Shown here: positions 8,275 through 16,741 of the stretch, piece after piece
How the letters are laid out: the number at the start of each line of letters is the position of its first letter
Position numbering within the stretch: the stretch's first letter is position 1
Source of the DNA: an uncultured Elusimicrobia bacterium
GTDB taxonomy: Bacteria > RUG730
Reading direction: 5' to 3'
DNA: 21,163 nucleotides
Assembly (NCBI GenBank): GCA_900321865.1
Contig: ONXP01000087.1
Location: forward strand, 1 to 21,163
The notes under the pieces: model-generated
Told to the model about the DNA's origin: nothing
Databases searched by the model: none
The model's input: only the letters and a program-made list of their open reading frames with translations
Made by a program: the position numbers and the translations under genes

Positions 8275-9507
8275 CTACAATATCCTTTCTAATTGTTTTT
8301 TCATCTTAGAAAAAATAGTAATGCCTTTAGCCTTTTTTGCAAAAATATTTAATATTTCTTTTTTTGAATAAAAATATTCTAGAGCCGATAAAAAAACTAA
8401 ATTAGACCGTATATCTTCTATAGACAAAAGATTTTCTGCCAATTTTATCTTTTTATCATCAATAAAAGAAAGTCTCACCTTTATTCCAAAAATTTTTTCA
8501 AGAAAATTTTTAACAAAGTTTATATTTGAAACCCAACCCATTAATACTATTCCATAAGAAAATAAATTTTCTTTTTCGTTTAGAATTTTATCTTTAATTA
8601 ATAAAAATATTTCTTCTAATCTGGCTTCTAAAATTTCATAAATTTTTGTATATGTTATATTTTTTTTATCATTATTTGTATCAAAATATGTAACAAAATT
8701 ATCACTTTCAAAATTTACATTTAAGTTTTCTTCTATTATTTTTTTAGCAACATCATAAGAAACTTTTAGACAATACATTATGTCTTTTATTAAATAATTC
8801 CCTCCAAAATTTAACCTTTTTGAAAAAACTATATTATTTTTATTTATAATAATTATATTCGTATAATCTATAGAAATATTTAAAACTAAGACCCCCAGTT
8901 CTTTTTCTTCTCTAAAAATGCAAATATCCTTTATGACGACATCAAAATAAGAAATCCCAGAAATAGATATAGAAGATTTATTTATAGTTTTATATATATC
9001 GTCTATCATTGATTTAGAAGCCAAAACTATATCTGCCTCAAGATCCAGCATTTTTCCATCCATTTCTAATGGATCTATAACATAACTTCTATCATCAACC
9101 TTATAACGAATAGGAATAACTTCCAAAACTTTTAATTTATTATCCAATGAAGCTTCAGATTCATTATATAACTTATCCATCAAATCATTTTTATCATTTT
9201 CTGTAATATATTTAGCATTTTTTATATTGATAGTTTCTATTTGTCTTTTCAAAAAAATATTATCATTATTTATTAGAACATATAAATTATTAATGTCTAA
9301 AGAAAGTTTTTTTTCTACTCTCGCTATTAATTCAATTATTGAAATACTAGCATCATTTATAGATGTAATAATTCCATTAGAAATCCCAGTAGACAGAATA
9401 TTATCAAAATTTATAATTTTCAAATAATTTTCCAAATATTCACAAGTAGCCAAAACAAATCTATTCGAATCAATCCCTAAAACAGAAAAAGAAATATTTT
9501 TAGTCAT
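8275..9507 (-). CDS. ftsA: Divergent FtsA with degenerate nucleotide-binding motifs
   Basis: FtsA tethers FtsZ to the membrane. Its 410 residues align along the family: a GISNGIITSINDA block (41-53) before the SHS2-like 1C domain, VLEVIPIRYKVDD (127-139), an ELGVLVLNI strand (203-211), GIVLMG (319-324), and a C-terminal amphipathic helix (about 397-410, IFSKMKKQLERIL) fit for membrane binding. What is odd is the actin-fold ATP site. The first phosphate loop, normally GLDIGT, is LGIDSNRF (10-17). The second, normally DIGGGT, is NISIDYT (210-216). The adenosine motif, normally TGGGA, is MGWVS (323-327). All three glycine-rich signatures are lost, so ATP binding is doubtful. Position directly before ftsZ and the conserved membrane helix argue it still functions as a tether. 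AGGAG precedes ATG 9507; cysS ends 18 bases upstream. Confidence 0.85.
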   Translation of the reverse strand: MTKNISFSVLGIDSNRFVLATCEYLENYLKIINFDNILSTGISNGIITSINDASISIIELIARVEKKLSLDINNLYVLINNDNIFLKRQIETINIKNAKYITENDKNDLMDKLYNESEASLDNKLKVLEVIPIRYKVDDRSYVIDPLEMDGKMLDLEADIVLASKSMIDDIYKTINKSSISISGISYFDVVIKDICIFREEKELGVLVLNISIDYTNIIIINKNNIVFSKRLNFGGNYLIKDIMYCLKVSYDVAKKIIEENLNVNFESDNFVTYFDTNNDKKNITYTKIYEILEARLEEIFLLIKDKILNEKENLFSYGIVLMGWVSNINFVKNFLEKIFGIKVRLSFIDDKKIKLAENLLSIEDIRSNLVFLSALEYFYSKKEILNIFAKKAKGITIFSKMKKQLERIL

Positions 9508-9525
9508 TAAAAAACTCCTAAAAAA

Positions 9526-10911
9526 TTATTCCAAAAATTCTATTTCTGTCCCTTGTTTTGTATCTTTTACTAGAATTTTTTTACTTTTTAGAATATCCCG
9601 AATTTCGTCTGATAAAGACCAATTTTTATTTTGCCTTGCAATATTTCGCTTTTCAATTAAATCTTTTATTTCTCGTGATAATTCTATATTTTTTTCTTTA
9701 GATTTTAAACTTATCCCTAAAATATTTGTAAAAGTCAAAAATAATTCTAAAATAGCCTTAAATTTTTCATTTTCTTCTGCAACATTTCCCAAGTCTATCA
9801 AATTATGAATATTTGCTATACATCTAGCAGTATTAAAATCGTCATCTAACCCTTCGAAAAAATCTTTTTTTATTTCTTCAATATCATCAAATTTATCACA
9901 GTTTTTAGTTTTCTGATCTATATTTTTCACTTTTTCACTCAAAAAATCATAAAAATTAACAAACTTTTTATACCTTTTAGAATTCTCTACTAATTTATCA
10001 TCTGAAAAATCCAAAGGCTTTCTATAATGGTTAGAAAGCAAAAAAATTCTTAATGCCATAGGATCATAAACCTTAATAATATCATCCAAACTAAAAGCAT
10101 TTCCCAGTGATTTACTCATTTTTTCTTTATTTATCATTATAAACCCATTATGAATCCAAAACCTAGAAAAAATTTTTCCAGTAAAACTTTCACTTTGGGC
10201 AATTTCATTTTCGTGATGAGGAAAAATTAGATCCGAGCCACCGCCATGAATATCTATAGTATTCCCCAAATTATCCAGAGCCATAACAGAACATTCTATA
10301 TGCCATCCTGGCCTACCTTTTCCCCATGGAGATTCCCAAAAAGGCTCAAATTCTTTAGACTTTTTCCACAATGCAAAATCCAACGGATTCTTTTTATCAT
10401 CATTAACAACTACTCTCGCTCCAATTTTCATTTCATCTAAACTTCTGCCAGAAAGCTTCCCATAATTTTGAAATTTTTGAATGCTATAATAAACATCTCC
10501 ATCCAGTTCGTATGCATATTCCTTATTTATTAAAACTTCTATAAATTTGATAATTTTATCAATATTTTCCGAAACTTTTGGATAAAAAGAAGCTCTTTTA
10601 ATATTAAGTTTGTCCATTACATCAAAATAATCATCTATATACCTAGAAGAAATTGCATGAAAATCTAATTTTTCTTCTATACTTTTTTTTATAATTTTAT
10701 CATCTATGTCTGTAAAATTTTGAATATGTTTAACATCAAACCCCAAATATTCTAAATATCTTTTAATTACATCAAAAATTACATAACATCTAGCATGTCC
10801 TATATGACATTTATCATATGGAGTAATACCACAAACATACATCTTTATTTCTTTAGAATTTACAACAAATTGTTCTTTGGTTTTGGAAAGTGTATTGTAA
10901 ATTTTTAACAT
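9526..10911 (-). CDS. cysS: Cysteinyl-tRNA synthetase
   Basis: This class I synthetase charges tRNA-Cys in the cytosol. The 461 residues include the HIGH motif (CHIGHAR, 35-41), the KMSKS motif (264-268), and the zinc ligands that select cysteine: Cys27 in MYVCGITPYD, Cys207 in WHIECS, and His232/Glu236 in PHHENEIAQSE. The C-terminal helical and anticodon-binding part (RNIARQNKNWSLSDEIRDIL) is complete. AAGGG is 6 bases before ATG 10911. It is the first gene of the minus-strand run cysS-ftsA-ftsZ-gpmI, with small gaps suggesting one transcript starting in the intergenic region shared with pckG. Length and motifs look normal. Confidence 0.97.
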   Translation of the reverse strand: MLKIYNTLSKTKEQFVVNSKEIKMYVCGITPYDKCHIGHARCYVIFDVIKRYLEYLGFDVKHIQNFTDIDDKIIKKSIEEKLDFHAISSRYIDDYFDVMDKLNIKRASFYPKVSENIDKIIKFIEVLINKEYAYELDGDVYYSIQKFQNYGKLSGRSLDEMKIGARVVVNDDKKNPLDFALWKKSKEFEPFWESPWGKGRPGWHIECSVMALDNLGNTIDIHGGGSDLIFPHHENEIAQSESFTGKIFSRFWIHNGFIMINKEKMSKSLGNAFSLDDIIKVYDPMALRIFLLSNHYRKPLDFSDDKLVENSKRYKKFVNFYDFLSEKVKNIDQKTKNCDKFDDIEEIKKDFFEGLDDDFNTARCIANIHNLIDLGNVAEENEKFKAILELFLTFTNILGISLKSKEKNIELSREIKDLIEKRNIARQNKNWSLSDEIRDILKSKKILVKDTKQGTEIEFLE

Positions 10912-11144
10912 ATTTTTCCCTTATAAAATAAAAAAAACAACTAGTTTTTTATAATAACAAAAATTTAATATTTTTTCATTAAAAATTATAAAAACTATGA
11001 AATTTTAATTTATAAAAACATCTACGAAAAATATCTAAAATTAATATTACTAAATTGCATCAATTAAATAAATAAAAAATAATTTTTAATTTTTGTAAAA
11101 ATATATAGAATAATATTAAAATTTTTTTAAAAGGAGTGTTTTGT
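10912..11144. other. AT-rich divergent intergenic region between cysS and pckG
   Basis: This 233-base stretch must hold promoters in both directions, but base composition gives many weak -10-like matches and no convincing -35/-10 pair for either gene. Visible structures are an 8-bp palindrome AACTAGTT (10939-10946), close to the cysS start and flanked by A and T runs, and two near-identical direct copies of a 12-13-base motif ending TATAAAAAC (around 10985 and 11010). No T-box, riboswitch or small gene is recognisable. Confidence 0.5.
11131..11136 (+). promoter_or_regulatory. Shine-Dalgarno sequence that fixes the pckG start
   Basis: AAGGAG sits 8 bases before ATG 11145. An in-frame GTG at 11136 overlaps this sequence and so cannot be the start; ATG 11145 is preferred. 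Confidence 0.85.
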
Positions 11145-12959
11145 ATGGGTTGTTGCTGTAAAAAATCAACTGATGTTAAATGCAAAAACAAAAAAGTTTT
11201 AGCATGGGTTGAAAAAATAGAAAAACTTTGTAAACCAAAAAATGTTTATTGGTGTAATGGTAGCCTAGAAGAATCTACTAGACTTTTAGATGAAATGGTG
11301 GAACAAGGTTTAGCTACAAAATTAAATCAAGAAAAAAGACCTGGATGTTATTTATTTCGTTCAGATCCTAGCGATGTTGCCAGAGTAGAAAATAGAACAT
11401 TTATTGCATCTAAAAAAAAGGAAGATGCAGGTCCTACCAATAACTGGGTAGATCCAGAAGAAATAAAAGAAACTATGACTAAACTTTACGATGGATGTAT
11501 GAAAGGAAGAACTATGTATGTTATTCCTTTTTCTATGGGTCCAGTTGATGCTCCTATTTCAAAAATCGGCATAGAGATCACAGATTCTGCATATGTTGTT
11601 GCAAATATGAGAATTATGACCAGAATGGGAGATAAAATATTAGAAAAACTTGGTGAAAATGGTAATTTTATCCCTTGTTTACATTCTGTAGGAAAACCTT
11701 TAAATGATGGAGAAAAAGATACATCTTGGCCTTGTGCCCCTATAGAAAGCAAATATATCGTTCAATTCCCAGAAGAAAGAGCAATCTGGTCATATGGTTC
11801 TGGGTACGGTGGAAATGCTTTACTTGGGAAAAAATGTTTTGCTCTTCGTATAGCTACTGTTGAAGCTAGAGACGAAGGTTGGATGGCGGAGCATATGTTA
11901 ATTCTTGCATTAACCAATCCAGAAGGGAAAACTTTTTATATAGCAGCTGCATTCCCTAGTGCATGTGGAAAAACCAATCTTGCTATGATGAAACCTACTC
12001 TTCCAGGTTGGAAAGTGAGAACTTTAGGAGACGATATAGCTTGGATGAGAATAGGAAAAGATGGCAGACTTTATGCAATAAATCCAGAAGCAGGATTCTT
12101 TGGAGTAGCTCCTGGAACATCTATAAAATCTAACCCTAATGCACTAGCTACTGTTCAAAAAAATACAATATTCACAAATGTTGTGTTAACTGATGACGGT
12201 GATGTTTGGTGGGAAGGAATGGGAGTAGATGCTCCTAGTCATGGAATAGATTGGAAAGGGAATGATTGGACTCCAAATAGTCCAGAAAAAGGGGCACATC
12301 CTAATTCCCGTTTTACAGCTCCTGCATCCCAATGTCCTGTAATTGATGAAAATTGGGAAAATCCTAAAGGGGTTCCTATATCTGCTATTTTATTTGGTGG
12401 AAGGAGACCAAATACTATTCCTTTAGTTAATGAAGCTTTGTCATGGGCTCACGGAGTATTTATGGGATCTTCTACAGGTTCAGAAACTACAGCTGCAAAT
12501 ATTGGGACAGTTGGAGTAGTTAGAAGAGATCCTTTTGCAATGTTACCTTTCTGCGGATATAATATGGCGGATTATTTTGGACATTGGCTCGAAATAGGTA
12601 AAAAATTAGGAGACAAGGCTCCAAAAATCTTTTTTGTAAACTGGTTTAGAAAAGATAAAGATGGGAATTTTATGTGGCCAGGATATGGAGATAATTCTAG
12701 AGTTTTAAAATATATTACAGAAAGAATTTCTGGGAAAACAAAGGGAAAAGAAACAGCTATAGGAATTCTTCCAAATGAAGATTCTATCGATTTAAAAGGG
12801 TTAGAAAATTGTGATATAAAATCTTTAACAGAAGTTGACACAGAAGGCTGGAAAAAAGAAGTTGAATCTATAGAGGAATTTTATAAAAAATTTGATACCA
12901 GATTGCCAAAAGAATTAAAAGAAGAATTAGAAAAATTAAAATCTAGACTAAATAAATAA
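11145..12959 (+). CDS. pckG: Phosphoenolpyruvate carboxykinase (GTP)
   Basis: PckG interconverts oxaloacetate and PEP with GTP/GDP in the cytosol. In a fermenter it may run in either direction, gluconeogenic or CO2-fixing towards succinate. From ATG 11145 it has 604 residues, typical for the GTP class. Visible motifs: [16 protein letters not shown] (216-231), the kinase-1 P-loop with the hyper-reactive cysteine [13 protein letters not shown] (270-282), and kinase-2 GDDIAWM (295-301), whose aspartates bind metal. The N-terminus carries an unusual MGCCCKK start plus Cys13, ahead of the normal beginning ([10 protein letters not shown]). It is transcribed alone: divergent from cysS and closed by a strong terminator at 12997-13031. 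Confidence 0.97.
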   Translation: MGCCCKKSTDVKCKNKKVLAWVEKIEKLCKPKNVYWCNGSLEESTRLLDEMVEQGLATKLNQEKRPGCYLFRSDPSDVARVENRTFIASKKKEDAGPTNNWVDPEEIKETMTKLYDGCMKGRTMYVIPFSMGPVDAPISKIGIEITDSAYVVANMRIMTRMGDKILEKLGENGNFIPCLHSVGKPLNDGEKDTSWPCAPIESKYIVQFPEERAIWSYGSGYGGNALLGKKCFALRIATVEARDEGWMAEHMLILALTNPEGKTFYIAAAFPSACGKTNLAMMKPTLPGWKVRTLGDDIAWMRIGKDGRLYAINPEAGFFGVAPGTSIKSNPNALATVQKNTIFTNVVLTDDGDVWWEGMGVDAPSHGIDWKGNDWTPNSPEKGAHPNSRFTAPASQCPVIDENWENPKGVPISAILFGGRRPNTIPLVNEALSWAHGVFMGSSTGSETTAANIGTVGVVRRDPFAMLPFCGYNMADYFGHWLEIGKKLGDKAPKIFFVNWFRKDKDGNFMWPGYGDNSRVLKYITERISGKTKGKETAIGILPNEDSIDLKGLENCDIKSLTEVDTEGWKKEVESIEEFYKKFDTRLPKELKEELEKLKSRLNK

Positions 12960-12996
12960 TTCTTTTTATTTTATTTCTTGAAAATTTTCTTTTTTT

Positions 12997-13031
12997 AAAG
13001 AGATCCTAAATTTTTTAGGGTCTCTTTTTTT
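12997..13031 (+). terminator. Rho-independent terminator of pckG
   Basis: A 14-base-pair stem (arms 12997-13010 and 13014-13027, one G-U pair) closes on a 3-base loop and is followed by T's, 37 bases after the pckG stop. It is the strongest hairpin in the neighbourhood. Confidence 0.92.
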
Positions 13032-13359
13032 ATTTATAATTTACTCTTAAAAAATATAAAATTATTCCAAACTAAATAATTTTCAAAAAATTTTTTTTAA
13101 TTTTTCATTTCACAAATTTCTCTAATTTAAAAAAAATATTAAATATAAATTGTATTTCATTCTATTATTTTTTTAACACAACAATTTTAAAAAATTTTAT
13201 TATATTAAAATTCAAATTTAAGTGTTTAGTTTAAATTGTTATTAAAACTAAATTTATAAAATTTATTGTATTTTTAAAAATTTAATTCTTTAAAAATAAT
13301 ATTTTATTAAAAATGTAGACATATAAACAAACTAAAAACATAATTTTAAGAAAAATAAC
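13032..13359. other. Long AT-only spacer upstream of the glnN promoter
   Basis: About 330 bases with almost no G or C and many A and T runs. No open frame with a ribosome site, no tRNA and no known riboswitch is visible. Repeated A/T tracts could bend DNA or act as UP elements for the promoter at 13360. The only clear symmetric element is the inverted repeat at 13225-13252. A small AT-rich regulatory RNA cannot be ruled out by eye. Confidence 0.5.
13225..13252. repeat. Inverted repeat upstream of glnN
   Basis: TTTAGTTT (13225-13232) and AAACTAAA (13245-13252) form perfect 8-bp arms around a 12-base centre, about 110 bases before the glnN -35 box. It could be an operator or a chance product of the low-complexity DNA. 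Confidence 0.35.
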
Positions 13360-13388
13360 TTGACATAATATATATCAGTTATTATATT
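13360..13388 (+). promoter_or_regulatory. Sigma-70-type promoter of glnN
   Basis: Exact TTGACA (13360-13365), 17-base spacer, TATATT (13383-13388, 5 of 6 to consensus). The predicted start near 13395 would leave a leader of about 23 bases, which contains a perfect AGGAGG (13407-13412) 5 bases before ATG 13418. No sigma-54 (GG-N10-GC) element is seen, so control by nitrogen would have to act otherwise. Confidence 0.7.
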
Positions 13389-13417
13389 TATTTATGAATA
13401 AATTTTAGGAGGTTTTT

Positions 13418-15529
13418 ATGGAATCTATTCATGACTTTTATGGAGAATTAGTTTTTGGTAAAAAAATTATGGAGCAAAAACTAAGTAAATCTATTTATAA
13501 AAAACTTTTATCCACAATAGAAAATAATGACCCTTTAGATATTTCAATAGCCAGTGAAGTTGCCCATGCTATGAAAGAATGGGCTATAGAAAAAGGAGCT
13601 ACACATTTTACACATTGGTTTCAGCCACAAAGAGGAGGAACTGCCCAAAAACATGATTCATTTATAGATTATGGAGAAAAAGATGAAATTATAGAAAGAT
13701 TTTCTGCTAGCCAGCTTATTCAATCTGAGCCTGATGCTTCATCTTTTCCATCTGGAGGAATGAGATCTACTTTTGAGGCACGTGGATATACCGCCTGGGA
13801 TCCTACATCTCCTGTTTTTATTTTGGAAGCGGGAAAAACGAAAACCTTAGTTATTCCATCTGTATTTTTATCTTGGAAAGGCGAAGTCTTAGATCAAAAA
13901 ACTCCTTTTTTAAGGTCTATGAATGCTTTAAATATTGAAGCTATGAAACTTCAAAAATTATTAGGAAATAGAAATGCAAAGCAAATAAAAGTTTTTGCTG
14001 GAATAGAACAAGAATATTTTTTATTGTCAAAGGCTCTTGTTGAAAGTCGCCCAGATATAAAAATTTGTAATAGAACATTATTTGGAACAAAACCAGCCAA
14101 AGGGCAACAAATGGAAGATCATTATTTTGGGAATATTGAAGAAAAAGTTTTAGAATTTATGGGAGATGTAGACAGAGAATTATATCGAAGAGCCATTCCA
14201 GCTAAAACAAGGCATAATGAAGTTGCCCCTAACCAATTTGAAATAGCTCCTCTTTACCAAGAAGCAAATCTCGCAATAGACAATAATTTACAAATAATGG
14301 AAATTTTAAAAAAAGTTGCTAATCGTCATAACATGATTGCTATTTTGCACGAAAAACCTTTTAAAGGAGTTAATGGCTCTGGAAAACATTTTAATTGGTC
14401 AATAGGAGATAATACTGGAGTAAATTATTTTGATCCTTCTAAATCTCCTTTAAAAAATATCACTTTTCTTTTAACAATTTCAGCTGTTTTGTTGGGTGTA
14501 AAAAATTTTGGTGGAGTGTTAAGAGCTAGTGTGGCTGATGCAGGAAACGATCACAGATTAGGTGCAAATGAAGCTCCTCCTGCTATAATGTCTATTTATT
14601 TAGGGCAATATATAAACGAATTATTTGAATCTATCGAAAATAGCGAAAAAATCACCTCTAAAAAAATAAATGAAATTACTTTAGGAGTCCAAAATTTACC
14701 AAAAGTAAATAAAGATTATTCCGATAGAAATAGAACTTCACCTATAGCTTTTACTGGAAATAAATTTGAATTTAGAGCCTTAGGATCATCTAGCAATCCA
14801 TCAGATGCTGGAACAACTTTGAATCTTATTTGTGCTTATGGCTATCACGAAATTTATAATAGAATAATTTCAAAAAAAGGCAATGATATAAAGCAAAAAG
14901 CTCTTGAAGTGGTAAAGGAAATAATTAAAGAAACCAAAGATGTAAGATTCGAAAAAAATGGTTATTCTTTAGAATGGCAGGAAGAAGCTAAAAAAAGAGG
15001 TCTTCCTAATGCTAAAAATACTCCGGATGCTTTGGAATTATTATTGGATAAAAAAGTTGTAAAATTATATGAAGACTATAAAATTTTATCAGAAAGAGAA
15101 TTAAATTCAAAAATAGAAATAAAATTAGAAAATTATATAAAATTAAAAAATATCGAATTTGAATATGCTATAAAAATGATAAATACACTTCTTTTGCCTG
15201 CAATTTTGGAACAAATTAACGATTTATCTATTGTCAATAAACATATAGAAGATGCAAAATTAGAATCTAAAAATATTTATAAAGAATTAAAAATATTAAT
15301 AAATATTTACGACAATGTTAGAGAAAACTCAAAAAAACTTAAAGATTTTATAAATAAAAATAATTCTTATGGCAATATAAAAAATCTTTTAACAGTAGCA
15401 AAAAATGTTGCAAACGAAGGAAGCGAGATTTTAAATTTAATTAGAAAGGACATAGACACAGCAGAAGATCTAGTTTCAGATAAATATTGGAGATTAGCAA
15501 GCTACCAAAAACTTTTGACAGAACTTTAA
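13418..15529 (+). CDS. glnN: Glutamine synthetase type III
   Basis: GlnN makes glutamine from glutamate, ammonium and ATP. At 703 residues it has the length of type III enzymes, well above GlnA (about 450-470). Type III blocks are present in order: WFQPQRGGTAQKHDSF (67-82), GGMRSTFEARGYTAWD (113-128), the metal-binding GIEQEYFLL (195-203), RHNEVAPNQFE (265-275), HEKPFKGVNGSGKHFNWS (311-328), and DHRLGANEAPPA (378-389), with the later GNKFEFRALGSSSNPSDAG. The C-terminal 200 residues form the helical extension typical of the class. The gene is monocistronic, with a near-consensus promoter, perfect Shine-Dalgarno and strong terminator, implying high expression. GSIII is common in anaerobic gut bacteria. 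No amt, glnK or ntr gene is nearby. Confidence 0.97.
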   Translation: MESIHDFYGELVFGKKIMEQKLSKSIYKKLLSTIENNDPLDISIASEVAHAMKEWAIEKGATHFTHWFQPQRGGTAQKHDSFIDYGEKDEIIERFSASQLIQSEPDASSFPSGGMRSTFEARGYTAWDPTSPVFILEAGKTKTLVIPSVFLSWKGEVLDQKTPFLRSMNALNIEAMKLQKLLGNRNAKQIKVFAGIEQEYFLLSKALVESRPDIKICNRTLFGTKPAKGQQMEDHYFGNIEEKVLEFMGDVDRELYRRAIPAKTRHNEVAPNQFEIAPLYQEANLAIDNNLQIMEILKKVANRHNMIAILHEKPFKGVNGSGKHFNWSIGDNTGVNYFDPSKSPLKNITFLLTISAVLLGVKNFGGVLRASVADAGNDHRLGANEAPPAIMSIYLGQYINELFESIENSEKITSKKINEITLGVQNLPKVNKDYSDRNRTSPIAFTGNKFEFRALGSSSNPSDAGTTLNLICAYGYHEIYNRIISKKGNDIKQKALEVVKEIIKETKDVRFEKNGYSLEWQEEAKKRGLPNAKNTPDALELLLDKKVVKLYEDYKILSERELNSKIEIKLENYIKLKNIEFEYAIKMINTLLLPAILEQINDLSIVNKHIEDAKLESKNIYKELKILINIYDNVRENSKKLKDFINKNNSYGNIKNLLTVAKNVANEGSEILNLIRKDIDTAEDLVSDKYWRLASYQKLLTEL

Positions 15530-15540
15530 TTCTTTATTTC

Positions 15541-15580
15541 AAATTAAGGAAGAATTAAATTTTCTTCCTTAATTTTTTTT
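15541..15580 (+). terminator. Rho-independent terminator of glnN
   Basis: Perfect 14-bp stem (15541-15554 with 15562-15575), 7-base loop, followed by T's, 11 bases after the glnN stop. Confidence 0.92.
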
Positions 15581-15660
15581 ATTTTTAAAACTTTTTATTT
15601 TTATTTAGATTATTAGATAAAATCAAAAAACATACAAAGATTCAAAATTTGAAAAATAAT

Positions 15661-15714
15661 AAAAAATTATAGATACAAAACTATATAAAAAATTCATAAA
15701 TTCTGTATCTACAA
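15661..15714 (-). terminator. Rho-independent terminator of fba
   Basis: On the minus strand a 14-bp stem with two G-U pairs (15714-15701 with 15680-15667) spans a 20-base loop and runs into six T's (15666-15661). It begins 13 bases after the fba stop and faces the glnN terminator, so the convergent junction is insulated on both sides. Confidence 0.75.
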
Positions 15715-15727
15715 TTTAAAACTTGAG

Positions 15728-16663
15728 TTATGCTTTATTATTGCATCCTAAAACATTAACGATTTTATTTTTTACTAATTCTTTTATTGAAAGTCTAGCA
15801 GGTCCTAGATACTGCCTTGGATCAAAATGTTCTGGATGTTCCGCAAAATATTTTCTAATTGTTCCAGTCATAGCAAGCCTAAGATCAGAGTCTATATTAA
15901 TTTTACAAACAGCCTTCCTAGCTGCTTCCCTTAACATATCTTCTGGAATACCTATAGCATCTGGCATTTTTCCACCATATTTGTTTATCATATCAACAAA
16001 TTCTGGAATAACTGATGATGCTCCATGCAGAACTATAGGAAATCCTGGTAATCTTTTAGCAACTTCATCCAAAATATCCATTCTAAGTTGAGGTTTTTGC
16101 CCAGGTTTAAACTTATATGCTCCATGGCTAGTTCCGATAGCTATTGCCAATGAATCTACTCCTGTTTTTGAAACAAATTCTTCTACTTCTTCTGGTCTCG
16201 TATAAGAAGCATCTTTGTCTGAAACATTTACTGCATCTTCTATTCCAGCAAGCCTTCCCAGCTCTCCCTCTACAACAACACCTTTTTCATGTGCATAGTC
16301 TACTACTTTTTTTGTAAGTTCTATATTCTCTTTAAAACTATAATGAGATCCATCTATCATCACAGAAGTAAAACCACCATCTATACAAGATTTACAAAGT
16401 TCATAACTATCTCCGTGATCTAAATGAAGTGCTATAGGCAATCCTGTTTCTAAAACTGCAGCCTCAACCAATTTTACTAAATATGTGTGATTAGCATATT
16501 TTCTAGCTCCTGCGGAAACTTGTAAAATTAATGGAGCATTTACTTCTTTTGCAGCTTCAGTAATACCTTGAATTATCTCCATATTGTTTACATTAAATGC
16601 CCCTATAGCATAACCCCCGCTATATGCTTTTTTAAACATCTCTTCTGTTGTTACTAGTGCCAT
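15728..16663 (-). CDS. fba: Class II fructose-bisphosphate aldolase
   Basis: This zinc enzyme cleaves fructose 1,6-bisphosphate to the two triose phosphates, or runs in reverse for gluconeogenesis. The 311-residue length and motifs match class IIB aldolases. HLDHGD (80-85) supplies the catalytic Asp82 and zinc ligand His83, VEGELG (131-136) the metal-site Glu134, GTSHGAYKF (177-185) His180, and VLHGASS (211-217) His213. The related tagatose-bisphosphate aldolases (GatY/KbaY) are similar, but the neighbouring glycolytic genes favour Fba. AGGAGG stands close before ATG 16663. A 78-base gap with a palindrome separates it from the PorV-like gene upstream, so it may have its own promoter; a terminator follows. 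Confidence 0.93.
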   Translation of the reverse strand: MALVTTEEMFKKAYSGGYAIGAFNVNNMEIIQGITEAAKEVNAPLILQVSAGARKYANHTYLVKLVEAAVLETGLPIALHLDHGDSYELCKSCIDGGFTSVMIDGSHYSFKENIELTKKVVDYAHEKGVVVEGELGRLAGIEDAVNVSDKDASYTRPEEVEEFVSKTGVDSLAIAIGTSHGAYKFKPGQKPQLRMDILDEVAKRLPGFPIVLHGASSVIPEFVDMINKYGGKMPDAIGIPEDMLREAARKAVCKINIDSDLRLAMTGTIRKYFAEHPEHFDPRQYLGPARLSIKELVKNKIVNVLGCNNKA

Positions 16664-16702
16664 ATTCCCCTCCTAAAATAAAAAATCACAGCATTTTACA
16701 AC

Positions 16703-16720
16703 ACAAACATTTTTGTTTGT
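16703..16720. promoter_or_regulatory. Palindrome in the fba upstream region (candidate operator)
   Basis: ACAAACA and TGTTTGT form perfect 7-bp arms around four T's. On the minus strand the bases after it read GTTGTAAAATGC, which is not a T tract, so it is not a terminator for the upstream gene; TAAAAT there could be an fba -10 box. It is therefore placed like an operator about 40 bases before the fba start codon. Confidence 0.4.
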
Positions 16721-16741
16721 TTTTATTTTAATAAAAAATAA

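Noticed and set aside
11136-11144. GTG at 11136 as the pckG start
   Set aside because: It overlaps the AAGGAG ribosome site; ATG 11145 has correct spacing to it.
10912-11144. T-box or other riboswitch controlling cysS
   Set aside because: No T-box core, no specifier arrangement and no antiterminator/terminator pair can be read on the minus strand.
15723-16091. 122-codon open frame on the plus strand across the end of fba
   Set aside because: It is antisense to the conserved aldolase C-terminus and has no recognisable protein features or ribosome site.
16703-16720. Terminator of the PorV-like gene
   Set aside because: On that gene's strand the hairpin is followed by GTTGTAAAATGC, not T's; the T-rich side faces the other strand, where no gene ends.
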